Assembly: GCA_012932295.1 (NCBI GenBank)
Contig: JAAONU010000013.1
Span: 9,078,821 to 9,142,820 of the forward strand
Reading direction: 5' to 3'
Source of the DNA: Cyclina sinensis
Lineage: Eukaryota > Mollusca > Bivalvia > Venerida > Veneridae
Length of the DNA: 64,000 nucleotides
Within the stretch, counting starts at the first letter, position 1; each line of letters starts with the position of its first letter. The notes beneath the pieces were generated by a model, which had not been told where the DNA came from, did no database searches, and saw only the letters and a program-made list of their open reading frames with translations. The position numbers and the translations under genes are program-made. Shown here piece after piece: positions 38,146 to 50,321 of this stretch.

Positions 38146-38989
38146 CCGGATATTTACTATCGCTTTTATATAATTTTTCCCTACTGCTTCAAACCTAGTT
38201 TATATATTTTTTATAATAAAAGAAACCAAATCGGAGGTAGCTAACCCTTTTTCTACACGCATAATACCTAAACAAAAATGATCTATCGATGAATTGCTGA
38301 TCGAATATTTTTTTCAGTTCAAAGATATCTTAATAAACGAATCTTTCCGTCTAGTTAAAAAAAACAACAACAAACAAATGCTAACAGCATAACTAATATT
38401 AATTTTCTAGTTTTTTTTTTATAAAACATTTATTGAAAATTCCTTTCGACAATTCATGAAATAAATAAAACATATCTAAAACAAGATAAAGTTCTGATAT
38501 CTATATCATAAATGGCACTTGATGTAATTAACTATTCACATGAAATATTTCCTTGTATTATGAAGCCCTGTTAATACATTCTTTGTTCGTTTGTTTGTGA
38601 CGTATCAAATTACCATGACGCTTGGCATTCAGACTTATAATTGTTTCCTATGTTAGTTTTGCTGGTGAAAAACGGTTATACAAGGATTATGGTTGCTGTA
38701 ATCACTAGCTTTGTTGTGGCCAATTCCGTTAAATATTTAATCGTAAATTGTTATATCCCTTCAAGCACAGCGGTCAAAGACAAAGACTAAATTGTAAATT
38801 ACTGTCTTTATTCTATCAGTAATTCAATAACTGATGATAAATATACTACAGTTATCATCAGTTTTTTATCTCTCGTTCACTGTCTACCTTTTCATGAAAT
38901 TTAGATCGTCAGATGATGGTCTGGGGACACAAATATACAGATATTGATCTTTCATCGGAACAGCCTGTATTTTCTCCGATAGCACTGTT

Positions 38990-39375
38990 CAGTAGCCACT
39001 CGTGTTCATATTGTGTGAACCGTATTTATTCCTAACACTCCTTTAGTTTTGTTTGAACAGTGTCACTACCTGTGTTTATTTAATCGACGGGTGCATTTTT
39101 TAAATGTTTAATGGATATTTTTTCCATTATCTGGAGATAAATTTACCGGGCTATGTTTTATCATAGTGTCAAATTGAATCCTGCGTCGATAACGTTAATT
39201 GTGCTATTTCCATGGAATAATTGCTCAAACGCGAAACAAATCGATTATAAAACGTGATGATTTTCAAGTCTTCAAGACAGAAAAGGCCGACAAGCAATTC
39301 TTCAAGAGGTGCAAGGAATATTATTGTAAATTGATTATATTTCGGCTGTGAGGAATTAGAATCTTTGGAGAGTTG
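38990..39375 (+). promoter_or_regulatory. presumed 5' flank / leader of the channel gene
   Basis: Non-coding stretch immediately upstream of the channel reading frame. I see no convincing TATA box, initiator or splice acceptor. Because the coding region is one exon, the promoter could lie here or behind an upstream non-coding exon. Confidence 0.2.
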
Positions 39376-39465
39376 ATGGCTCACAATAATGGCAGCTGTA
39401 GTCTCCATAATGAATCAGAGACGGTTCCGGAAAACGTACGAGCGTCCGGACCGCATGAACAGTGA
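39376..39465 (+). promoter_or_regulatory. upstream ORF overlapping the channel start codon
   Basis: An ATG 13 bases upstream of the channel ATG opens a 29-codon frame (starting MAHNNGSCSL) that runs past the channel start in another frame and stops at TGA 39463-39465. Its context is weaker (T at -3, G at +4) than that of the channel ATG. If the transcript includes it, scanning ribosomes would have to leak past it, lowering channel translation. The frame is seen; the effect is inferred and depends on the unknown transcription start. Confidence 0.35.
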
Positions 39466-40768
39466 CGATGGGGACCAGCTATGGGTTTTTCAGTCTCATG
39501 CCAAACACGGCAGTCGAATGGGATCACACGGCTCAGACGGAAGTAAAACAGCACTAGACACGTGCAAATCTTCGCCATCGCGATTAAGCGATCCGCTGTC
39601 GCCATGCAGTGGATGTAGCATACCGATTGCACATCGCTGTCACTTACAGACTTGCGAACGGATAACAATTAATGTAAGTGGACAATATTATGAAATTTGG
39701 GCTTCAATTTTGAACAAACACCCAGACACTTTGCTCGGAAACCCGGAAAAACGCTTACAATTTTACGATCGTCAAAGAGATGAATATTTTTTCGACAGAC
39801 ACAGACCAACATTCGAAGCAGTTTTCAATTATTACAAATATGGCGGTTACCTTCACAGACCAGAGCCTGTACCAGACGACATTTTTCTCTCGGAATTAGA
39901 TTTTTACGAGATAGAGAAAGAAATAGTGGATCATTACAAAAAAGAAGAAGGATATATAGAAGAAGAAAGAATTCTGCCTGAAAATCCATTACAACGAAAA
40001 ATATGGATGTTGGTCGAATATCCCGAGACCTCATGTTTTGCCTATGCAATCGCAATTTTCTCCGTGATAGTGACAGTGTTGTCTATAGCTTTATTCTGTA
40101 TTGAAACTCTACCAGCTTTGAAGAAGGAATGTCAAGAAAATGAGCCGGTCAACTTTGCCGATCCGTTCTTCATTCTTGAAACACTGTGTACAGCTTTCTT
40201 CACAGTGGAAGTCTTTGTTCGATTCTTTTCGTGTCCCAACAAGCTTCTGTACTTCAAAGACTTTAAGAATCTTGTTGACGTCACAGCGGTAATACCTTAC
40301 TATATTACCCTGGGTAACAGCCTTTCAAATCAGAGCTGTGAATCCTCAAAATCTAGCACTTCCCTCGCGTTCTTACGTGTTGTTCGATTAGTTCGGATAT
40401 TCAAATTAACTAAGCATTCAGCTGGATTGCAAGTGTTAATTCTTACCTTCAAAGCCTCACTAGAAGGTTTGTTACTTTTTCTTGTTGCAATGAGTGTATG
40501 TATTCTTTTATTCTCGAGTGCAATTTATTACGCGGAACACGAAATCAAAGAATCACAAATCAGCAGTATTCCGGATGGATTTTGGTGGGCTTTGATAACA
40601 ATGTGCACAGTTGGCTACGGCGATCAGGTGCCCGTCGGATTCTGGGGAAAGATAATAGGATCTGTATGTGCTATTTCTGGTGTGCTTACATTAGCAATAC
40701 CTGTCCCGATCATCACAGAAAATTTCAACAAATTTTATGCTCACAAAACCGGTAGAGGTCGAACTTGA
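39389..40768 (+). CDS. Shaker/Kv1-like voltage-gated potassium channel, single exon
   Basis: 459 residues, intact from ATG to TGA with no intron. It should be a plasma-membrane tetrameric K+ channel subunit. Domains in order: T1 tetramerisation (about 90-190) without the HxxxxxC...CC zinc motif of Kv2-4, pointing to the Shaker subfamily; S1 (about 215-237); S2 (259-280) with E264, F271 and E274 matching Shaker's E283, F290 and E293 charge-transfer residues; S3 (293-309) with D297; S4 (326-344) with R330, R333, R336, K339, K342; S5 (359-381); pore helix then TVGYGD (407-412); S6 with PVP (438-440). Residues 1-20 are hydrophobic then basic and begin MAAV like Shaker's ball. Oddities: S4 is three residues shorter than Shaker, C406 and V414 sit at unusual pore positions, and only about 12 residues follow S6, with no PDZ-binding tail. 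N314-Q-S is a possible glycosylation sequon in the S3-S4 loop. The start has a good context (A at -3, G at +4); M8 and M23 are in-frame alternatives. Family assignment is firm; the exact orthologue is not. Confidence 0.96.
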   Translation: MAAVVSIMNQRRFRKTYERPDRMNSDDGDQLWVFQSHAKHGSRMGSHGSDGSKTALDTCKSSPSRLSDPLSPCSGCSIPIAHRCHLQTCERITINVSGQYYEIWASILNKHPDTLLGNPEKRLQFYDRQRDEYFFDRHRPTFEAVFNYYKYGGYLHRPEPVPDDIFLSELDFYEIEKEIVDHYKKEEGYIEEERILPENPLQRKIWMLVEYPETSCFAYAIAIFSVIVTVLSIALFCIETLPALKKECQENEPVNFADPFFILETLCTAFFTVEVFVRFFSCPNKLLYFKDFKNLVDVTAVIPYYITLGNSLSNQSCESSKSSTSLAFLRVVRLVRIFKLTKHSAGLQVLILTFKASLEGLLLFLVAMSVCILLFSSAIYYAEHEIKESQISSIPDGFWWALITMCTVGYGDQVPVGFWGKIIGSVCAISGVLTLAIPVPIITENFNKFYAHKTGRGRT

Positions 40769-43700
40769 TGATAAATTTTATAACATGTGCATTGTGATTT
40801 TTATCATAAAAAAGGGGTTTTTTTTCATTATCTGTCTTTTTGGTAAGTTTTGCACACAAAGATCATTTTTTCATACCGAGCAGATTAGGCAAAAAAATCA
40901 AATATGATTTACATTTAATTACACAACACATGCCTTCTCATTTTCGTTTAGAAAATTACATGAATTAATTCTGTATGTGGGTGAACGTACAGCCTATGTT
41001 TTTATAGAAGTGGAAGGTGAGGGGGTGGGTTTAAATGAGTTAAGTTAAAATAAAATCTGAACTAGTTACACATGTAATTGTTAGATCAATTTTACTTTGT
41101 AACACTTCCTTAAAAATCAGAGTATTAAACACTTTAGACAGCATACGTAAGAAGATTAAAAAAACACGATGAAATATGTCTTTCCCAAACCGTCGAAAAT
41201 TTAAACAAAATAAAATAAATGGTCCTGAAGTATTTCTTGCTAATTCAAATCTTTTTTACACTTCCTGCAAAATTCAACGTTTCTTTTCCTTATAACTCAG
41301 TAATTCTATTATAGATTTCTAATCTTCGTACCAGATTCACTTTTCTTGACTTCAGAATACCTTTCTGTGTTCTTTTTTTCTTTCGACTAAAGGCATACCT
41401 AAAATTCAAAAGGTTACACTATTCTCACGTTTATTACAGATTTAATGTTTGTCCTATTACGATATAGGATAATAGTAAAAATAAGTTTTATTATAATTGT
41501 ACATGTATATAGAATACACACTGCACCTTTTTTATCTTCATATAAAATGTCTTTTACTTCTAGTCGAACTGAGAGATATCCTTTTTACTTGTAAATATTT
41601 AATTTCCACTGAAAATTAGATTATATATTAAAATGGCTCGACCGTAATATCAACTGCCTTCAAGAATTACAGCATTTATCGTGTTTACGTATCCCTGTCC
41701 AAAACAAAAAACATTATATTAGCTAAATAAAACATACAACAGTAACTTTGAACACTATAGCACCTTCAGACTGATCGAAACACCTTTTCTGAATCATTCA
41801 ATTACCATTGTTATTCAAAGGTAATCTACATATATTTTATACGAAGCTACTTCCACAAACTGCAATACGTTTTATTAGTCTGTCACAAAATCAAGGCTAA
41901 TAGTTTTTTTCATCTTCTTTGCCGATCGAAGTAATGTCAGTGTTATCTCTTGAATGATTCACTGTATTTTATCACTGATAGGATTTCGTTTTAACAATTA
42001 CTGTGCTGGTTTCATTTTGGCCTCTGCACAGCCTTCCAATTCTCAAAGTTAATCCTTTAAATGATAAATTGCTCTAATCAAATTTAATGTTACACATGTT
42101 CATTTAAGACCTTAAGTAGGATTAAGCGCAAATACTTCTCTGAGTTAGCGATCTAAACATTTTCTAAACAGATACCTTCATTATAGATTAACACAAATGT
42201 GACGGATTTAAAGACAACCTGTTTGATATGCCTTGGTTAGAACAGAAATTGTATTCTTCAAAATCTCTATTTATATGGCTTGGTTAGAAAATGAAGTTGG
42301 ATTTAGAAAATTATCATATTCTTCAAAATCTCTAGACTTTTATATCGTCTATATTACACATATTTAAAAATCATGAATTGACATATTGTTTAAATAAGCA
42401 ATTACTGTTTTAGTAAGTAGATATCAACATTTTTTTTAATTTGTTAAAGATAAAAGTAGTACAGAGCTCGCTCTGATGAAAACACTGATGTTTTCAAAGA
42501 ATATAATGTAAACTGGCCCCTTTACTGAAAAACACTTCACAAGAAATTGTCGAGCCCACTTTGAACTTTTTGTGGGTCAGTTGATACGTTGGATTCTGCT
42601 TCGTGAGAAAAGGTTTGCCCTAAGTTCCATTTGTCTACTATCCTTTTCTGGTGGATAACGACAGAGTTTTCTAGAAGCATTTGCTTTGGATATTTCTACG
42701 GTGATTTTAGTATTAAAAGTGTTATCAAAGTGAATATAAAATGGTAAATTAATGTCACCACAGAAAAACAATAAGAACAATACTATATTGGTATTAATTA
42801 TCTGTGTTCCAGTGCATTTTTGACAACTCTTAAGCTTCAGGGTAAACGGCTTGCTGCACATGTTCCATTTAAATTCAATTAACCATTTATATAGCTTTTG
42901 AGATAAAAAAAAAACTGTTTTTTACCTTAGACAACCTTTCTTCTGTGCAAATTGAATACAGATACGTATTACCATTGATTGGATTAGAAAAAAACGTGTT
43001 CTTTTGAAGTATTATGCGACAGATGTTCGGATACTGAAAAGAACTGAGCATATGTCACGCAAATGAGAACATTTAATATTCTTGTCTTCTTTTTCAATAG
43101 TTATTCGATTTGTACCTATTCACTTTTTCCTAGTTTCCTAATGATGTTTCAACAGTCCTGCATTTCAATACAAAAAAGTTCGAGATCTAATTGTGAAATG
43201 TCTAAAAAATGTATGCACTATTTTAAGTACGATCTCAGTAGAATTATTGTTCAAGCAGTAGCGTTATATCTCTAAAAGAGACCTGTATTCCCCTCCCAGA
43301 CGACCTAAACGGTAGCTAAAACTGTTCAATATTTATTTGCATAGTAATAGATGGCTTCAAATATTGATATTTAATAGTGCTGGTTTGCTGTGATAAAGCG
43401 TCCCTGGAGTGCAGCTTTAAACACGCCACTAGTTATTCAAATCAATTTGGACATGAAATAACACTTAAAAGTCGACTTCTGTTTCATTCCCATAAACGTG
43501 TCTTCAAAATCGCTTGATCAGATTTTGCAAACTCAGGACGGCTCATTAATTAGTAATTCAGATAATCCAATGAACATAAAACTCCCGTGTTACTCCTAGA
43601 AAAACTGGTTCCTGTTCAATACTTACAATTACAATGTGTCCCTGGGTACCAGTTTATATTTCAAAAGAGTTCTTTTATTGTTCGAGTACCGTCATGCCTG

Positions 43701-46401
43701 CGTTCAATACGGTTTATCGTTCTGTTGGGAATTTCAGTAACGAAAATATCAATGAAATGTACTGTCCATGACTTCATGTTTAAAACTGTACTATAGCCGT
43801 TTTCTGCTCGTTTCAGCTAAGCGCGTACTTTGATATAATGTGATTAAGAATATTCTCAGATCGGATACGAATGAAATTTAGATGCTGAATTAAGATAATG
43901 CAATAAGGTGGACAAAAGCAGAGCACGTATAAGCCAACACAAAGCCAATGTATACGCCATAAAATAGTTCGTTCTTTAACAGTAAGGAGTGCGGAAAATT
44001 GCCACAAACCATTTGTACTTAAAATCTACGTTGTTTGGTCTTTAACCAATGTATTATTTTGTCGCTGCTAGGTTTTGTAAGCATTCTGTTGAAAGGTTTA
44101 TATACATTCTTAATGATATTTGTCTGTGACGGGGATATAATTTTGTGTTATTTGTTGAAGCCGTCTTGTTCCTAAATACTGCTGGTACTTTATCTTCAGG
44201 ACTTTTGAGACACAAACCAAGACAAAAACACTCCAAAAACAAAGTTAACAATTCTGATACTAAATCATGACGCTGAGAAAATGGCGTTAAAACCAATAGT
44301 CTTCATCTAAATATTGATTATGGTGTAATCTTGAAATGTGTTCAGTTGAGTTATTATACTAGTAGTTACGTTCTGATATTGTCTGCTTTCTTTCACTTTT
44401 TTTGCTGGAACTGTAATTGAATTAACCACGTGCTTCTTTCCTCTCTGGAGAAGAAGTCTGTAACAAACGTCAATGTTCGTGACGTGCACATCCAGCTGAT
44501 TACTTGATATACTTAATCGAACGCAATACTTGTATATTATCTGTGTACAAAGGTTGGACAGCTGCTTGTGTCATGAAATACAATTTAGGTATTTATCAGA
44601 TCCCGTTACGATTGATGAACAGAAATTTCTTTTTTGTGTATACCGCAGTTCAGTTCGTGAATGTTGTTTAAAAAATTCAAACAATTTTCTTTTAAATTTT
44701 GTTATTCAAATTGATTTGCATGTCTTAGGCCACCTAAGTTCCCGTTTCCTAAAAAATTCTCCATTTCCCTGTTTTCTATGCGTCAATACAAAATAACTTC
44801 GAATTATTGGATATATACTTCTGAATGTAGCGGTACTGCAATTTACCTCAAAACGCTGTCTGCTCCCATGTAATGGTTACGTTCATTTCATTTCTGTACT
44901 GGACAAGCCTCTCAGCGAAACGTCCTAGTTAAAATAGGATTCCCTCTTGTATTTGGATTTTTTCAATTATCTTTTCTCAAAGAAGTTTACCGACTACTGG
45001 TGTCATTAATTACAAAGAATTGCGATGTAATTGTATTTGCTGGTTAATTATAGTCTATTTCCCGTAGGAGAACTTTCCTAGATGCCTTTCCTTAGTAATC
45101 AATATGTATTTCTTCCCTGAGTTGAACCAGAACCAGAATTCCCGAAATCTGCGAAACATTTCTTGTCAAACTGTCTCCTCCGAAAAATGATAAACAGTCA
45201 TATTCATGAACGAAAACTAATAGTTTCTCAGACGATACAGTTTTTCCTTTGATCATTGGTGTGATATCTACAAAACAATGGGACTATTTAATTACATTGT
45301 GGTTATAGATAACGGAAAATGAGGTGGCCTGATTGATTTTTGCGTTTGATGACTCAGCTATCTTGCTTCTGTAACTCAGGTCAGTCTTGCACAAATTTTT
45401 ATGTGGTCTATGTATTTGGGAACGAGGCAGCAGTGCCTATGTATTTCAGACTTTATCTTAGGTTACAAAAATTTTTGGCACTCTGTTCAGTTTTTCCTCC
45501 ACTCGAAGGCAAGAAAATTACCTTAGGTCAAAATTAAACTTGATTTTCATTTATTTACACAAAAATAATTCGAAGTTCATATCTTACACATTTTTTAACA
45601 ACAACATGATAAATAAAAGAGTAGCTTAGTCTCTCTAATCGATCAATTTCTACACAAGAAAACTTTGTTGTACTTACCTTGAGCATTTTTGTACATTTTG
45701 CTAAAAAAAAAGGATACTCCTTTTTCACATCGTGGCACAATCATTGTTTGCACATCAAACATGAAAACAGCCTGCTTACAAAATAGGATTACTTTACCGT
45801 AACTAAAGGAGATACCATCAGAGTGTTTGCACCTATAAATTATGAAGGCAAACTTTTCCATCCCAAAGGATAACTTTTCAACTTGAAATGTTCTTGTAAG
45901 ATTGATGACATTGTCAGTTCAAGGATTGTTTTATGTATCACATTGCATCATGTTTTTTTTTATGTACCATTGTCCTTAGTCACCTGACGATGACATTGTG
46001 TAATACCAGTATCTAAAACAAACAAATTTACGACCGAAATAAACAAATAGAATTAATTAAAATGTTAAAATGTACGACAAAATACCAAGTTAACCTGCTT
46101 TCTGCAACCATTAAATAATTGAAGATAAATCATGAAATAAGTCACTCGAATCGATATGGAAAAGGAAATCAATGAACACCAAAGTTTTTTTTGTGTGATA
46201 TTTCAATAAATCTAAATATAATTTAGTTCAGGAAAGCGATGCAATTTGATTGTTGTAATTAAAATTATTATCTAATTCATTAAGTCAGTTTTAAGCATGA
46301 TTGATATGACTTTTATTTATCTGTCCCTTTAAAAGCATACCAAAAATTTAAAGCATTACATTTCCTTTAAACCCTTATCAGTTGTATTGATAATAAACGA
46401 A
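40769..46401. other. intergenic DNA downstream of the channel gene
   Basis: A+T-rich. All frames are under 100 codons and none shows a recognisable motif. No further channel exon or paralogue is seen. Confidence 0.55.
41049..41054 (+). promoter_or_regulatory. possible polyadenylation signal for the channel gene
   Basis: First clear AATAAA downstream of the channel stop codon, about 280 bases away. Another AATAAA cluster lies near 41208. In DNA this A+T-rich such hexamers are frequent by chance, so this is only a candidate 3' end. Confidence 0.25.
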
Positions 46402-47150
46402 ACCAAGTAAACCAAATGCATTAATATAAGTCTTTATATAGAGTTGTTACACAAATTTTACCAAGTAAACTAAATGTATAAATATAAGTCTTTATATAGA
46501 GTTGTTACACAAATTTTACCAAGTAAACTAAATGTATAAATATAAGTCTTTATATAGAGTTGTTACACAAATTTTACCAAGTAAACTAAATGTATAAATA
46601 TAAGTCTTTATATAGAGTTGTTACACAAATTTTACCAAGTAAACTAAATGTATAAATATAAGTCTTTATATAGAGTTGTTACACAAATTTTACCAAGTAA
46701 ACTAAATGTAAAAATATAAGTCTTTATATAGAGTTGTTACACAAATTTTACCAAGTAAACTAAATGTATAAATATAAGTCTTTATATAGAGTTGTTACAC
46801 AAATTTTACCAAGTAAACTAAATGTAAAAATTTAAGTCTTTATATAGAGTTGTTACACAAATTTTACCGAGTAAACTAAATGTATAAATATAAGTCTTTA
46901 TATAGAGTTGTTACACAAATTTTACCAAGTAAACTAAATGTAAAAATATAAGTCTTTATATAGAGTTGTTACACAAATTTTACCAAGTAAACTAAATGTA
47001 TAAATATAAGTCTTTATATAGAGTTGTTACACAAATTTTACCAAGTAAACTAAATGTATAAATATAAGTCTTTATATAGAGTTGTTACACAAATTTTACC
47101 GAGTAAGCTAAATGTATTAATATAAGTACAGAGTTGTTACACAAATTTTG
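46402..47150. repeat. 58-bp tandem array, 13 copies
   Basis: ACCAAGTAAACTAAATGTAT begins each unit at 46402, 46460, 46518 and on to 47098, with strict 58-base spacing; every unit contains TATAAGTCTTTATATAGAG and GTTGTTACACAAATTTT. Copies differ by one or two bases (AAAAATATAAG and ACCGAG variants); the first and last are diverged and the last has an internal deletion. Confidence 0.97.
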
Positions 47151-48791
47151 TGTTACAGCGATTTATTACATATTGACACTTCTTTAGTGTCGATATGCCC
47201 TGAACATACGGTCTAATATTGTTAATATGTTCACGTGCTTTTCATTATATACGGAATGAGCAAATAAGATACATATGCAGTTTATATTATTGGTTAGTTT
47301 CAGGATATATATATTTTTTAATAGATGCTGGGTAAAAAGTTCAATACGCCAGAATGTCGTTGTCGTGGTTAGTCTATAGACAGATGAATAGAACATTAAA
47401 TACGAGGTAAAATATTTGATTATAATACATATATTTTACTATGTATTAAATGCAAATAATGTTAAGTGTTGTTATTTGAGTGTTTCATGATTTGATGATG
47501 TTCGAGAAAGATCGTTGTACGAGCTTAACAAATTTTTGTCACAGTGTGTAATTAATATTTTCTAGATGGTTAACAATTCGCACTGGCTACTATTTTTGAC
47601 ATTTGGCAACATAATATCAAATTGTAGTTAGCTTAGGAGAGTTAGAAATGCCGAGTTTCGACTAACTTTATTTTTATCATAAAACTAAAGACAGAATTGC
47701 GAAATGTCAGCCTCCTTGCGGTTATGACTCCGACTGGCTTCACTGTGGTTTACTAGGAATCAATGTTTTTTCACTTTTTTACAAAATATCTAAATGTCGT
47801 ATACCCACTTGACGATCGTTCACTATGCAAATAACAATGTTATACTAATACATTCCTACAGTACCTCAAAAGCTAAATTGATTGCATTATATAGTTTATT
47901 TTTACTGTAAAAAATATTCAACATGGTATATTTACTTGTAACCGGTTTTGTAAACGGTTATATCCGATAGCTAAACTTAAAAAAGGCTAATACTAAAATA
48001 GCCCGTTTGCAAATATTTGTCAGCAATGACAATTTAAAAGTTTGACCTTAATCTTTTCATGTTTGGGTATTGTTCTGAAATGCATTTTAATATTATGCGC
48101 AACCCCTAATTTTTATGACCCTCTTGTTTTAAACAAAGTTTATTTTAAAGTTTGTCTTTTTGCTAACACTAAAATATGACTGTTAGTTGACAGAGCAATA
48201 ATGTTACAGAAAACTTGAATTGTTATGCAATATTATTTATTGAACAAACCATTCACATCTGTCATATTGTCCGTATTTCTAATTCCAACTCTAAACAATT
48301 CAGTTAAGAATATTCTACGACGTTTAGAAGCATTTTCAAATTCATTTGTAATCAATTCAATTACAAATATTCTACAACATGTATTTTCCTTAAGATGTAA
48401 ATTGTGTACTATTTTAACTTTTAATTACACATCTTTCTAAGCATCTTAACTTCTGTACTGAAATTTGGTACAAAGATTTACATTTTTCTATTTCACCGTA
48501 AAATCAAAAAAGAAAGATAATTTTCTAAGTAAATAGTTTCTATGTTTTAAACATAATTATTTGAACTAGAATGAATCACGAATACTTTTTCAACAGTGTC
48601 AACGGATTCTCTTACAAACAAATGTTTGCAATGGTGTAATGTTTCCTTGTCTACAATCATACCTGACCTCGATAAAGGATGTTTGCCAGATAATATTTCT
48701 GTTTGTTCTTAGTTGTTTTAATATTGACACGAATAATCTCGTCTTTCAAAGTTTCTTTGCAAATTGTTAAAATATAGTGAATTTTGTCGAT

Positions 48792-48859
48792 TTAGTTGAC
48801 ATGTGTTTGCAGTGAGAAATGTTCATATTTTTTCTCATATAATGTTTGTATATCATTTT
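48792..48859 (+). repeat. 68-bp direct repeat, copy 1
   Basis: Starts TTAGTTGACATGTGTTTGCA; matches 49102-49169 with a single mismatch (GTTTGTA versus GTTTCTA). Confidence 0.95.
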
Positions 48860-49101
48860 AAATAACCTTAGAATGTCGGAGCTATAGTATCATTTTTTTT
48901 GCAGAACCATTATCACAGTAACCAGCTGTAATTATGTAGTAAGATCTAAATAGGAAAGCAACAGCAACAACAGCAAAACATTTTAGTCAGAAACCCTCTA
49001 TACATTTTTTGTTTAAACTTTTTTTTCGGAAGCTGTACATAATAATGTAAAAAGACTGCTCATTTTTGAGGTGTTTTGATGGAGTTATGAAACCTCATTT
49101 G

Positions 49102-49169
49102 TTAGTTGACATGTGTTTGCAGTGAGAAATGTTCATATTTTTTCTCATATAATGTTTCTATATCATTTT
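49102..49169 (+). repeat. 68-bp direct repeat, copy 2
   Basis: Partner of 48792-48859, 310 bases downstream. The 242 bases between the copies are not duplicated. Confidence 0.95.
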
Positions 49170-50321
49170 CACATTACCATTTAGTGTTTCTTTAATACAT
49201 AATATACTGTGCTGGTTTTTGTAATTGCTCAAATTATAGTGTCATTTTTATCAAATATTTGAATATTGCACAATTGTAGACGTAGTATTTATTTAACAGA
49301 GGTATTTATCTCTTCATATATATTATTATTCCTGTAATTTGCTCAATGTACGGGACTTTGTCTGCACTTTGCTGTCCGGCATGTAGCTAGACGAGTTTTG
49401 TGCCATGGAATATAATATGTTCATATATATCATTCTCTTTCAAGTCTTCTTTAATAAAAGCACACCACAATGATGCTGTTATGAGAGATAATAGTGATAT
49501 CAAATGTCAAGTTTTCTTGTTTTCCTGTTAAATATGCAAAGAGATTTTGTCTTCTTAGAACAGAACCGAAAAGAAAACAAAGGCAAGACAAGACTTAATT
49601 GTTGATGGTATAAGGGAGAGCTTAAGCTCTGAATTGCTAGATTTTTCAGCATTGACGAATCAGAATGTCTGTATAAATACAAACATGCAGCAAAGGTTTT
49701 TAATCTGAAGCTGTTAGAAATCAAGACTTGAATATGACGTCTTAGTCAAGCTTCGATGTGGTTTCAAAAGATATCAACAAGAAATTAATCACTATATTAG
49801 TATAGTTCATAAACATGGCAAAGAAATAGAATAAGATAACTGGGTGATATGACATTGATATCGCTATAATATGCATTTTAATTTCTTTCAGGTTTCAGTA
49901 TATTTACTTCAGTAACATATGTACATAGAATATTTGCACATCTGTATGTATTTAATTAGACGATTTTTATATCTTAACACTATTACTCATATAACTGCAA
50001 AACAGAGAGTAAAGTTTGTTACGTTACATATTAACTGTTAGCCTTGTTAATGTACCCTTTCAACTGGTAAGTTAGAGTATATCTTGTTCCATAGTATAGC
50101 TGCACTGATGTTTATTGTTTTCTTGTCTAATTGAAAACAGAGGGACATGTAGAAATTTCAACAAAAATCATGATTAAGGACCTGGATGCGAAGTAAATAA
50201 TTTTATAAATTAAGTTTAAAAGTAAGATGTCCATTTCCAGAAGAATTACACTTTCAGCCTAACTGGTAAAGTGATGTGAGCTGATTTCCAGTTTATGATT
50301 ACGTCATATTCCAGTACAGAC

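Larger units (their letters stand above)
34741..38989. other. intergenic DNA upstream of the channel gene
   Basis: Two degenerate short tandem repeats and one small hydrophobic frame are listed separately; no other gene or element recognised. Confidence 0.5.
47151..50321. other. intergenic DNA
   Basis: Only the 68-bp direct repeat pair stands out. Confidence 0.5.

Noticed and set aside
39381..39668. 95-codon - strand frame over the channel 5' end
   Set aside because: Shadow of the channel coding sequence.
40498..40755. 85-codon + strand frame in the channel 3' part
   Set aside because: Shadow frame; the overlapping frame holds the S5-pore-S6 sequence.
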